Part shown: one piece after another, positions 1 through 7,327 of the stretch
Layout: every line of letters begins with the position of its first letter
How positions within the stretch are numbered: position 1 is the stretch's first letter
DNA from: Kiritimatiellales bacterium
GTDB lineage: Bacteria; Verrucomicrobiota; Kiritimatiellia; Kiritimatiellales; Pontiellaceae
Direction: 5' to 3'
Assembly (NCBI GenBank): GCA_021734595.1
Contig: JAIPIO010000089.1
Location: 1 to 13,146, forward strand
DNA: 13,146 nucleotides
Position numbers and translations under genes: made by a program
The notes under the pieces: generated by a model
What the model was told of the DNA's origin: nothing
Seen by the model: only the letters and a program-made list of their open reading frames with translations
The model's database searches: none

Positions 1-47
1 ACAGTTAGTTCCTCCAATCCGACATCGACCGATTCCATCATCGGGTT

Positions 48-1916
48 TTGAGACTGGATAACGAACTGAAAAAGGGCGATGTCAGTTTCGCAAACGACGT
101 TTTTGGAGTTCTGCTCGAACGCATGAGCAACCGCGTGGATTATGTCGACGCGTTGCTGGAAAAAGGGTTCGACACCTCGGCCCAGGAAACGTTTTTATGG
201 GACCGAAAGGATGCGCCCTGGCCCCAAAACGAAGCGGAATGGAACGACCTTTGGCGCAAGCGCGTCAAGAATGAATATGTCGCCCGACTGGTTGCCAAGC
301 AGCTTTATCCCGACGAAGAAAAATCGGATGAAACGACCGGAACCAATGCTGTGGAACTGGTTCAGGAAGAATACGACCAGGCGGCGGAAGATGCGTTGCT
401 CTCTCCTGAAGAATTCATCCGCGAACGCTACAAACAGTTTATGCTGACCATCGCTTCGTTTGACGAAGAGATGCTGCTGCAGCGCTACCTGACCTCTTTC
501 TCGCAGGTGTACGACCCGCACAGCGACTATATGTCGCCAAGCAGCATGGAAGATTTCAACATCAACATGAAGCTTTCGCTGGTAGGCATCGGGGCGATGC
601 TCCGTACCGAGGACGGCATGGCAAAAATCGTTCGTGTGATCCCGGGCGGTCCGGCGGATAAAGACGGACGATTGAAGCCCGGCGACAAGATTATTGCCGT
701 TGGCCAGGGAGAACAGGAACCGGTAAACATACTCCACTGGCCGCTGTATAAATCCGTCCGGCTGATCCGTGGCGAAAAGGATTCCACAGTGGTGCTCACC
801 ATCATTCCGGCATCCGACCGCTCCGGCTCGCGCACCAAAAAACTTGCGCTGGTGCGCGAGGAAGTAAAACTGGAGGAACAGGCCGCGAAAAGCGAAGTCA
901 AGGAAGTCACCCTGAGCGACGGCAGCACCCGGCGGCTGGGCGTCATCAAGCTACCCGATTTTTATGCCGATTTCAAAGCCACACAGAGCCGGCAAAAAGA
1001 TGCGCGACGGGCCTCCACCGACGTAAAGCGGTTAATCAACGAACTCAAACAGGAGGGCATTGAAGGACTGGTTTTAGACCTGCGCAACAACGGCGGCGGT
1101 TCACTGGTAGAATCGATTGAAACGGCGGGATTGTTTATCACCTCAGGTCCGATCGTACAGGTGAAGGAAAGAGGAGGAATCCAGATTCTGCCCGATGCCG
1201 ACCCGGAAATGGAATACAGCGGCCCGATGATCGTGCTCGTCAATCGCCTCAGCGCCTCCGCCTCGGAAATTCTCGCGGCCGCCCTGCAGGATTACAAGCG
1301 CGCCATCATCGTCGGCGACAGCCAGACGCACGGCAAGGGAACCGTACAGACTCTGATACCGCTGGGACGGCGCACCTCCGACCGGCGCGGCTCGCTGAAA
1401 ATTACGACCGCCGGTTTCTACCGCATTGACGGCGGCTCCACGCAGCTTAAAGGGGTTGTGCCCGACATTGTGCTTCCTTCCTATCTGGATGTAATGGACC
1501 TCGGCGAAGACTCGCTCGAACACGCGCTCCCTTGGGATCATGTGCGCCCGGCGTTCTACCGCGCAGCCGACGGTTTGGCTGAACTGGTTCCATCGCTGAG
1601 CGCGCGTTCTGCGTTACGCGTACAGGACGATCCCGAGTTCGGCGCCTATCTGGAAAAACGGGAACGGCTCAAGAAACGGTTTGAAACCAAAACCGTCTCG
1701 TTAGCCCTTGCTGAACGGATCACGGAAGCGGCGGCGGAAAAGGAGCTTGACGACATCCAGAACGGAACGTTCGGCATGCCGGAGGATGGGGAAGATAAAG
1801 ATAAGGAAAAAGCCAACGACATCATCCTGGATGAGACCCTAAACATTCTTTCCGACATGATCGACCTGAAAAAGAAGCCCGTGCCGGAAGAGCTCGCAAA
1901 GATCAAGCATTCCTAA
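48..1916 (+). CDS. prc: Tail-specific (carboxy-terminal processing) protease, Prc/S41 family; 5' end uncertain
   Basis: This is a periplasmic serine protease that degrades or trims proteins from their C-terminus. From the TTG at 48, the order is: the end of the Prc N-terminal domain (the DRKDAPWPQNEAE segment near residues 52-65 is close to E. coli Prc), a PDZ domain (about 174-258, with GIGAML and PGGPA), the S41 catalytic domain (about 280-470) and the DUF3340-type C-terminal domain (about 490-615). The catalytic set is visible: Ser404 in SASASE, Asp415 and Lys430 in HGKGTVQ. The 622 residues compare with about 680 in E. coli. No Shine-Dalgarno precedes the TTG. Codons 9-47 also match Prc (FLQSDIDRF), directly after an in-frame TAG at 6-8. 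The true start is therefore probably outside the window, or the gene is interrupted. The stop overlaps the stop of the converging MscS gene. Confidence 0.9.
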   Translation: MRLDNELKKGDVSFANDVFGVLLERMSNRVDYVDALLEKGFDTSAQETFLWDRKDAPWPQNEAEWNDLWRKRVKNEYVARLVAKQLYPDEEKSDETTGTNAVELVQEEYDQAAEDALLSPEEFIRERYKQFMLTIASFDEEMLLQRYLTSFSQVYDPHSDYMSPSSMEDFNINMKLSLVGIGAMLRTEDGMAKIVRVIPGGPADKDGRLKPGDKIIAVGQGEQEPVNILHWPLYKSVRLIRGEKDSTVVLTIIPASDRSGSRTKKLALVREEVKLEEQAAKSEVKEVTLSDGSTRRLGVIKLPDFYADFKATQSRQKDARRASTDVKRLINELKQEGIEGLVLDLRNNGGGSLVESIETAGLFITSGPIVQVKERGGIQILPDADPEMEYSGPMIVLVNRLSASASEILAAALQDYKRAIIVGDSQTHGKGTVQTLIPLGRRTSDRRGSLKITTAGFYRIDGGSTQLKGVVPDIVLPSYLDVMDLGEDSLEHALPWDHVRPAFYRAADGLAELVPSLSARSALRVQDDPEFGAYLEKRERLKKRFETKTVSLALAERITEAAAEKELDDIQNGTFGMPEDGEDKDKEKANDIILDETLNILSDMIDLKKKPVPEELAKIKHS

Positions 1917-2989
1917 GTGGCGGTATTCGCTGAATCGCCTGCCATATAAACGGTGCGCGTTGGGAAGGCGAATTCAATGCCGGCCTCGTTGTAGCGCTTC
2001 AGGACATCCATGTTCAGTTTTTCGGAAAAGGCGAGGTACGCCCAGTAGTCCGGCGGGTGGTACCAGTAGATGGCGCGAATGTTCAACGAGCAATCGTTGA
2101 AGTCCGTAAAGAAGACGCGCGGCGGAAAATCCGCCTTCATGCCCTCGTGTTCGGCAAGCAGTTCCTTGACGATGTCGATGGCCAGCTGCACCTTTTCCGG
2201 CGGCGTGTCGTAGGTGATCGTAATATCCATCACCCGCTTGATGAACGGCCGCTTGCCGATGTTCTGGATCATCATATTCGCCAGCTCGCCGTTCGGCACG
2301 GTCACCAGATGCCCGTCCAGTGTTCGGATGCGCGTTGAACGGAAGCCGACCTCTTCGATGGATCCGTCGTGACCGCCCACCACAATGCGCTCGCCCAGCT
2401 CAAACGGCTTGTCGGCAAAGATGACCAGCGAACCGAAAAAGTTCTTGATGGTTTCCTGCGCGGCGAGTGCCACCGCCAGGCCGCCGACACCCAGACCGGC
2501 AAGAATAGACGTAATCGGTTTGTCGCTCAGGATCTGCGCAATCTGCACCAGCGCCAGAATTACAATCACTATACGCAGGCTCTTGCGCACCATCGGTGCC
2601 ATCATGTCATCCATTTTTGTCTGCGTCTTCTTGGTGAAATGCGACAGCAGGTAATCGACCACATCAACCAGCGAGTAGATAAAAAAGGAAACGGCGATCG
2701 CAACCATCACCGCGAAGACATCGCGGGTGGTCGCCATCATGCCCTCGCCCAGCGAAAGCGCCGCCAGTCCCTGCCGCAGACCAAATGTAAAAAAAAGGAA
2801 GATCACCGGACGGGCCACGGCTCTCAGCGTCACCGGCGCAATATCCCGTTTCTTCATCCGCTCGGACTTGCTGACATTGATCAGAATCGTTTGGATAACC
2901 TTGCCGACGAGCAACGCACCCAGAATCCAACCAACCAGCGCCAACGCCTCGCCCAGTGTAACTCCCCGTACAATTTCCTGATTCAACAT
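1913..2989 (-). CDS. MscS-family small-conductance mechanosensitive ion channel
   Basis: This 358-residue inner-membrane channel is expected to open under membrane tension and release solutes during osmotic downshock. Hydrophobic segments lie near residues 13-35, 57-77, 87-110, 139-158 and 163-185. The last contains the Gly/Ala-rich pore helix ILAGLGVGGLAVALAAQ, followed by ETIKNFFGSLVIFADKPFELGERI, which is the family signature leading into the cytoplasmic beta domain (TVPNGELANMMIQN). A mixed alpha/beta C-terminal domain follows. The start is well supported: AGGAGG lies 5 nt upstream of the ATG at 2989. It is transcribed in the same direction as the methyltransferase gene, whose stop lies 116 nt upstream. 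The gap carries two TTCCA palindromes, so this is probably a separate transcription unit. The stop codon overlaps the stop of the protease gene on the other strand (shared CTAA). Confidence 0.95.
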   Translation of the reverse strand: MLNQEIVRGVTLGEALALVGWILGALLVGKVIQTILINVSKSERMKKRDIAPVTLRAVARPVIFLFFTFGLRQGLAALSLGEGMMATTRDVFAVMVAIAVSFFIYSLVDVVDYLLSHFTKKTQTKMDDMMAPMVRKSLRIVIVILALVQIAQILSDKPITSILAGLGVGGLAVALAAQETIKNFFGSLVIFADKPFELGERIVVGGHDGSIEEVGFRSTRIRTLDGHLVTVPNGELANMMIQNIGKRPFIKRVMDITITYDTPPEKVQLAIDIVKELLAEHEGMKADFPPRVFFTDFNDCSLNIRAIYWYHPPDYWAYLAFSEKLNMDVLKRYNEAGIEFAFPTRTVYMAGDSANTAT

Positions 2990-3050
2990 AAAACCCTCCT
3001 TGAATTAAAACAGTGTTCAGAAGATAAGAGCCCCGTCCCGCTACGCCAAG

Positions 3051-3098
3051 TTCCAATGACTGGAAAGTTTCTGCGGCTTAGTTTCCAGTGGCGGGAAA
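3051..3098. repeat. Two TTCCA-N5-TGGAA type palindromes between genes
   Basis: Positions 3051-3065 read TTCCAATGACTGGAA, an exact member of the dispersed family. Positions 3082-3098 read TTTCCAGTGGCGGGAAA, with one mismatch in the right arm. They lie between the methyltransferase stop and the MscS start, where a transcript leaving the upstream group would form two small hairpins. No U-tract follows, so a standard intrinsic terminator is not supported. Confidence 0.75.
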
Positions 3099-3105
3099 CG
3101 ATGAG

Positions 3106-3762
3106 TCAGACAAAAAGAAGTGTCACTGAATTTTCACGGGGCGCTGCGCGAATGCGGTATTTCTTTTCCAGCCATTGGAAGGTTTCCGGGCAAAAGAAGC
3201 AGACGTGCGTTAGGTCATCGATGTAGTACCACGTCGCGAACGCCTCACGGTTACGCACCAGCTGGGTCATGATCCCGATCACCCCGCCGGGTTTGACCAG
3301 TTTAAGGAACAGTTCAATCTCTTTGCGCGGGTTGCCGCAATGCTCAATAACTTCCGAGCAGGCCAGGAAATCATACTGCCGTTCCAGTAGCGCCGGATCG
3401 TTCGCGTAGAATGGATCATAATCCACGCAGGGGTAGCCCGCATCACGGAACAGCTGCGACAGCACCGGACCTGGACCGCAGCCAAAGTCGATCCCCTCCA
3501 CCCCCGGCTTCAGTTCCTTTTCCAATGGTTGGAAAAGCTTTTCCAGCCATTGGACATAGCCGGAATCGGCCGCACTGTTTTCGTGCAGGTCGTAGCGCGC
3601 CTTTTCCTCTGCCGCCGGCAGATGGTATTCCGGCGGCACAAACACCAGCGCACATTCCAGGCATTGGAAATATTCCCGCCGGCGGTCACAGTGGAATAAC
3701 TTGTTCTCTTCCGCACCGCACAGCGGACAGCATCGCTTTTGATACGGATTATTCGACGGCAT
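3106..3762 (-). CDS. Class I SAM-dependent methyltransferase with N-terminal Cys pairs
   Basis: This 218-residue protein begins with two Cys pairs (CPLCG near 12-16, CLEC near 34-37) that look like a small zinc ribbon. A Rossmann-type methyltransferase follows: motif I GIDFGCGPG near 90-98, the acidic post-I end VDYDPFY, and CSEVIEHC near 135-142. It resembles the Methyltransf_23/UbiE-like group; the substrate cannot be read from sequence. Its ATG lies inside the end of the DUF2237 gene (14-nt overlap), so the two are probably translationally coupled. The gene is unusual in carrying four TTCCA-type palindromes in one reading frame, giving FQCLE, VQWLE, FQPLE and FQWLE. A role in quinone methylation is possible because of the upstream menaquinone gene, but nothing in the protein proves it. 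Confidence 0.85.
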   Translation of the reverse strand: MPSNNPYQKRCCPLCGAEENKLFHCDRRREYFQCLECALVFVPPEYHLPAAEEKARYDLHENSAADSGYVQWLEKLFQPLEKELKPGVEGIDFGCGPGPVLSQLFRDAGYPCVDYDPFYANDPALLERQYDFLACSEVIEHCGNPRKEIELFLKLVKPGGVIGIMTQLVRNREAFATWYYIDDLTHVCFFCPETFQWLEKKYRIRAAPRENSVTLLFV

Positions 3763-4108
3763 AGGCCTTCAGCATCTCCAGATCAATAAATTCCACCACG
3801 GACGCATGGGTGGCTTCCAGCTTAACCTGCGGAGCCATCCCGGCCTGATAGGCCTCTATCCAGCGCGTCAGGCAGAGGCACCAGTAGTCGCCGGGTTGCA
3901 GTCCGGGAAATCCATGTTCAGGAACCGGGGTTGAAAGATCGTTGCCACGCTTGCGCGAAAATTCCAGAAACTCCTCCGTCATCAGGGCGCAAACCGTATG
4001 CATACCCGCATCTTCGCCACAGGTATCGCATTTTCCGTTGCGGTAGAATCCGGTCACCGGGTCTGCGGCGCAAACCATTAATTCACCGCCTAGAATATTC
4101 TTTGCCAT
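3749..4108 (-). CDS. DUF2237 family protein
   Basis: This 119-residue protein matches the DUF2237 family across its length. Visible landmarks are NILGGELMVCAADPVTGFYRNGKCDTC, EDAGMHTVCALMT, EFLEFSRKRGNDLSTPVPEHGFPGL, PGDYWCLC and LEATHASVVEFI. The conserved Cys and His residues suggest metal binding or redox chemistry, but no function is established. The ATG at 4108 is preferred because GGGGAG lies 6-7 nt upstream and the protein then starts at the family's usual N-terminus (MAKNILGG). A longer frame reaches 4180 but runs into the preceding gene. One nucleotide separates this ATG from the stop of the radical SAM fusion gene (TGA-C-ATG), and the 3' end overlaps the methyltransferase gene by 14 nt. 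All three are probably co-expressed. Confidence 0.9.
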   Translation of the reverse strand: MAKNILGGELMVCAADPVTGFYRNGKCDTCGEDAGMHTVCALMTEEFLEFSRKRGNDLSTPVPEHGFPGLQPGDYWCLCLTRWIEAYQAGMAPQVKLEATHASVVEFIDLEMLKAYAVE

Positions 4109-4109
4109 G

Positions 4110-6248
4110 TCAGCTCCCCTCCGCCACGGCGGCGTGGATTGTGATGGTATCATATTGGGTCGTGCGCTGCACCGGAACAAATCCGGCCTCGCGGACCAGG
4201 TTGACCACCTGCCCTCTAGTAACGAAATAGGTAATACCTGCCGAGCTCACCACCTTTTCCTCCATCAGCACACCGCCGAAATCGTCGGCACCGAACGAAA
4301 GCGCCAGCTGAGCCGTATCCGGTCCTTCCGTCACCCACCCCGCCTGAATGTGCGGCACATTGTCCAGCACCAGCCGCGCCAGCGCCACGATGCGCAGATA
4401 GTCCGCGCCGGTCTGTTCCGGCAGATCCGGCAGTTCCGTGTTTTTCGCTTGGAAGCTCCATGGGATAAAGGCCGTAAAGCCGCCGGTTTTATCCTGCAAG
4501 TCCCGCACCCGCATCAGGTGCTCCACCCGCTGGGCGGTGGTTTCGCCCAACCCGTAGACCATGGTGGCCGTCGACTTCATTCCCAGCGCATGCGCCGCTT
4601 CCATTACCGCAAACCATTCGCCGGCCGTCGTTTTGTTCGGGCTGACGCGCTGCCGCACTTCGTCCACCAGGATTTCCGCGCCGCCGCCCGGCAGCGACTT
4701 CAACCCGGCATCCTTTATGCGAACCAGCACTTCTTTGATCGACAGGTTTTCCTTTTTCGCCAAATAGACGATTTCCGTCGGTGAAAGCGAATGAATCCAG
4801 ATATCCGTCTCGGCGCTCACGCGGCGGAAGATTTCTTCGTAGTAGGCCAGACCGCATGCCGGATTCAATCCGCCCTGGATCAGTACCTGCGTGGCACCGG
4901 TTTGCGCCGATTGCTTCACCTTTTCAACGGTTTCGTCCACCGTCAGCGTGAAGCCCTTTCCAGTGTCTGGAAAAACATAGAATGCACAAAATTTGCAACC
5001 CGCCTCGCAGATGTTGGTGACATTCAAGTTGCGATCCACCACAAAGGTGACCTGGTCGCCCAGCACCATCTCCAGCCGCTTCGCGTGCGCCGCCTTGCCC
5101 AGCTCCGCCAGCGGCACCTCGTCATGCAACCGAACCGCCTCTTCAAAACTTAATCTGCCGGAAGGAACTGTAGTTTTGCTCCCGGCTCCCCGCTCCCCGC
5201 TCCCTACTCCCTGATACGCACTATTCGTCAACACCGGCTCCAACCCAAGGTTGCGGACAAAGGCATCCATCTCCTCTTCGGAAAGAAAGCGATGACTGTC
5301 CGGCGCACCCGCCGCCTTGGCAATGCGCTCGTTGAGGCTGGTTCCACCGATGTCGTCCACGCCTCCGTGCGCCAACGCGCCCAGCAGCTTGCGGTCGACA
5401 TAGTTCACCAGCACACGAACGTGCGGAAAATTATCGAGGAAGATGCGCGACAGTGCCACCACCCGCGCGATGCGGTCGCCCGACGGGCCGCGTTCGACTC
5501 CCAGCTGCGTTCCATCGGCATGGAACGGCAGCGGGATAAACGCCTGGAAGCCGCCGGTCCGGTCCTGAAGGTTCCGAAGCCGGGAAAGATGGTCGACGAT
5601 GTCCGCATCGCTTTCAATATGGCCAAAAAGCATCGTTGCATTGGTCGGCAGATCCAACCCATGCGCGGCCTCGTGAACTGCCAGCCATTCGTCGCCGGAA
5701 ATCTTTTCCGGACAGATTTTCCGACGGGTTTCCTCGGCAAAGATTTCCGCGCCGCCGCCGGAGATCGCCCCAAAGCCCGCCGCCTTGAGACGTTGCAGCA
5801 CCTCCACAACCGGCGCGTCCGACTGATCCGCCAGCCAGCGGATTTCCACCGCCGTCATGCCCTGTACCAGCGCATCGGGAAGGATCTCTTTTGCGAGCTT
5901 CATCAGCTCTTCATAGTATTCCAGATTAAGCTCGGGGATAAGGCCACCGACAATGTGCAGGTCCGTCAGGTTCCACTCGCGCGCCTTTTCAAACTCTTTG
6001 CGCGCCTTTTCCAGCGTGACCACATAGGCGTCGTCCGCGTCGCGCTCGCGCCAGAAGGCGCAGAGCTTGCAGCGGTTCTCGCAAATGTTGGTGGGATTCA
6101 GGTTGTGGCTGTGCACATAAAACGTCCTGCGCCCATGCAACTCCCGCCGCCGCGCATCCGCCATCGCCATCAGCTCAGCCGTTGTTGCGTTTTCAAGCAG
6201 CGCCATCGCGTCCACTTCACCGATTCGTTTAGAATATTGTTCAATCAT
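4110..6248 (-). CDS. mqnEC: Fused radical SAM protein: MqnE-like aminofutalosine synthase + MqnC-like dehypoxanthine futalosine cyclase
   Basis: Two complete radical SAM enzymes of the futalosine menaquinone pathway are encoded in one 712-residue frame. Residues 1-345 resemble MqnE, which adds the SAM-derived adenosyl radical to carboxyvinyloxybenzoate to make aminofutalosine: cluster Cys56/60/63 in CENRCKLC, HIVGGLIPEL, SGGGAEIF and GGFQAFIPLPF. Residues 366-712 resemble MqnC, which cyclises dehypoxanthine futalosine: Cys414/418/421 in CEAGCKFC, IQGGLNPACG, PGGGAEILVD and GGFTAFIPWSFQ. Each enzyme is normally a separate protein of about 360-390 residues. The linker (about 346-365, VGSGERGAGSK) is Gly-rich and encoded by GGGAGC repeats. 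No in-frame ATG, GTG or TTG lies between the linker and the MqnC core. The start at 6248 has only a weak AGGG upstream; Met15 is an alternative. The gene is first in a three-gene group. Confidence 0.9.
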   Translation of the reverse strand: MIEQYSKRIGEVDAMALLENATTAELMAMADARRRELHGRRTFYVHSHNLNPTNICENRCKLCAFWRERDADDAYVVTLEKARKEFEKAREWNLTDLHIVGGLIPELNLEYYEELMKLAKEILPDALVQGMTAVEIRWLADQSDAPVVEVLQRLKAAGFGAISGGGAEIFAEETRRKICPEKISGDEWLAVHEAAHGLDLPTNATMLFGHIESDADIVDHLSRLRNLQDRTGGFQAFIPLPFHADGTQLGVERGPSGDRIARVVALSRIFLDNFPHVRVLVNYVDRKLLGALAHGGVDDIGGTSLNERIAKAAGAPDSHRFLSEEEMDAFVRNLGLEPVLTNSAYQGVGSGERGAGSKTTVPSGRLSFEEAVRLHDEVPLAELGKAAHAKRLEMVLGDQVTFVVDRNLNVTNICEAGCKFCAFYVFPDTGKGFTLTVDETVEKVKQSAQTGATQVLIQGGLNPACGLAYYEEIFRRVSAETDIWIHSLSPTEIVYLAKKENLSIKEVLVRIKDAGLKSLPGGGAEILVDEVRQRVSPNKTTAGEWFAVMEAAHALGMKSTATMVYGLGETTAQRVEHLMRVRDLQDKTGGFTAFIPWSFQAKNTELPDLPEQTGADYLRIVALARLVLDNVPHIQAGWVTEGPDTAQLALSFGADDFGGVLMEEKVVSSAGITYFVTRGQVVNLVREAGFVPVQRTTQYDTITIHAAVAEGS
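4957..4973. repeat. TTCCA palindrome inside the MqnC half
   Basis: The core TTCCA-GTGTC-TGGAA is an exact family member within the coding sequence. On the coding strand it encodes FPDTG, four residues after the last cluster Cys, in a loop that normally varies among MqnC proteins. Confidence 0.7.
5177..5211. repeat. GCTCCC/GGGAGC-rich repeat encoding the fusion linker
   Basis: This is a run of GCTCCC-like units (TGCTCCCGGCTCCC, then CGCTCCC, CGCTCCC and TACTCCC). The first 14 bases are identical to intergenic sequence at 9099-9112, and a looser version lies at 9769-9800. In the fusion gene it is read as GVGSGERGAGSK, residues 347-358. Confidence 0.65.
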
Positions 6249-6370
6249 TGGAAAACCCTAGCAGATGGTTGCCCGAAAGCGAAGCGATAGATAATTTACG
6301 AATGTAAATAGTGCTGAAAGCACGGTTCATGATTGGAAATTCTACCGTCCAATTTTCCAGTGGCTGTAAA
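6249..6370. other. Intergenic region upstream of the mqnEC group
   Basis: This 122-bp gap lies between the glycoside-hydrolase remnant and the radical SAM fusion, both on the minus strand. It holds degenerate TTCCA motifs (6355-6369, TTCCAGTGGCTGTAA, one mismatch) and two small inverted repeats: TTTAC-GAAT-GTAAA at 6295-6308 and GTGCT-GAA-AGCAC at 6311-6323. No convincing -35/-10 pair was found. The mqnEC start codon itself sits in a degenerate motif copy (TTCCAATGATTGAA on the minus strand). Confidence 0.5.
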
Positions 6371-7327
6371 TTATTCTCCAGCCATTGCGCGGACCTTCGC
6401 CATCTTCTTCTGAATCCGCTCATTCGCCGCTTCCATCAGTGGCACATTCTCTGGATCTGGATTCTCATGCTCATCTATCAAGCCTCTGCGTCTTGCCTTG
6501 TTGCGCTGATAGACGCCGCAAAGATGAAAGCCGATGCAACCGGGGTTTTCAAATAGTGCCTCAAGTATACTGGCATACCCCTCCCCGTCATTGGCGGTGA
6601 ATCCATCTGGCTGGAGGGATTTTCTCATCTTTGCCGCATCGGCCAGCAACACCGGCTTGCCCGTTTTTTCATACCATTCTTTCATGTGCGTTACCGGATG
6701 GCGGAAATCCTGGAAACTGAGTACGTCGACGTAAGGCATGGCCGCATTCACCACTTCCATTGCAATCAGACGATTGGCTTCATAGCGATCGCCGAGAATC
6801 AAGTGGTGCGTATCGTAGCGCCGAATTGCATCGTGGGTGGTTTTGTAATATTGCTGGGCCAGGGTCGTGAGTTCCTTGCGGCCTGTTTCGCTCTTCAAAC
6901 GTTCAGGGTCAAAAATCGGACCGCGCCCCTCATTTCGCTTAAAAGTGTGGTTCCATGTCGGACAGTCACTGTAGAAATAACCGATCAGATTCGGATCTTC
7001 ATTCATCGCGGCACAATTGGCACGGGCCACATAGTCGCACCACTGCTCCCACTCTTCGCTTATAAAATCAAAATGTATGGTATGCTTTTCCCATTGGTGC
7101 GACTGCGTGAACGGCAGCATGTGGCAATAAGGCATATTCAGCGCCCGGTATTCGTCCGGGGTGAACGAGCGTGAATGGCGCCACTGCTTAACGGTCAGTT
7201 CCTGCACCCACCCTACAGTATTGAAACCCCATGATTTGATATTGGGTGCAACCGATTCCTTGATCCAGCGCAGATCACTACCGCCATATTTATTTTGCCA
7301 GAGGTCGATGTTTTCCGGGTAGCGCAT
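6371..7327 (-). CDS. Agarase-like glycoside hydrolase fragment (TIM-barrel), 5'-truncated at an IS3 end
   Basis: These 318 residues resemble the barrel part of bacterial proteins annotated as agarase or clan GH-A hydrolases. Landmarks are RYPENIDLWQNKYGG, WIKESVAPNIKSWGFNTVGW, DPNLIGYFYSDCPTW (near 118-132), LILGDRY, VDVLSFQDFRHP and GKPVLLADAAKM. Family members normally begin with a signal peptide and more N-terminal sequence; this frame has neither, and no ribosome binding site precedes the ATG. The ATG codon lies at the inferred terminus of an IS3 remnant: the same frame continues upstream through IS end sequence to the IS stop codon at 7373-7375. The gene is therefore best read as a truncated, probably inactive remnant. 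No Glu stands at the two places where a clan GH-A acid/base and nucleophile would be expected. Family identification is moderate. Confidence 0.65.
   Translation of the reverse strand: MRYPENIDLWQNKYGGSDLRWIKESVAPNIKSWGFNTVGWVQELTVKQWRHSRSFTPDEYRALNMPYCHMLPFTQSHQWEKHTIHFDFISEEWEQWCDYVARANCAAMNEDPNLIGYFYSDCPTWNHTFKRNEGRGPIFDPERLKSETGRKELTTLAQQYYKTTHDAIRRYDTHHLILGDRYEANRLIAMEVVNAAMPYVDVLSFQDFRHPVTHMKEWYEKTGKPVLLADAAKMRKSLQPDGFTANDGEGYASILEALFENPGCIGFHLCGVYQRNKARRRGLIDEHENPDPENVPLMEAANERIQKKMAKVRAMAGE

Noticed and set aside
2369..3226. Plus-strand open frame opposite the MscS gene
   Set aside because: Its composition is unnatural (very rich in His, Gln, Arg and Asn), and the opposite strand has a clear MscS protein with a strong start.
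3051..3669. CRISPR array made of the TTCCA repeats
   Set aside because: Spacing is irregular, most copies lie inside a real gene, the repeat is only about 15 bp, and no cas genes are present.
4109..4180. Longer start for the DUF2237 gene
   Set aside because: The extra 24 residues are not part of the family and overlap the upstream gene. The ATG at 4108 has a good ribosome binding site.
5292..6290. Long plus-strand open frame opposite the mqnEC gene
   Set aside because: It is the antisense shadow of a strongly conserved coding sequence, has a His/Arg/Gln-rich composition and no family features.
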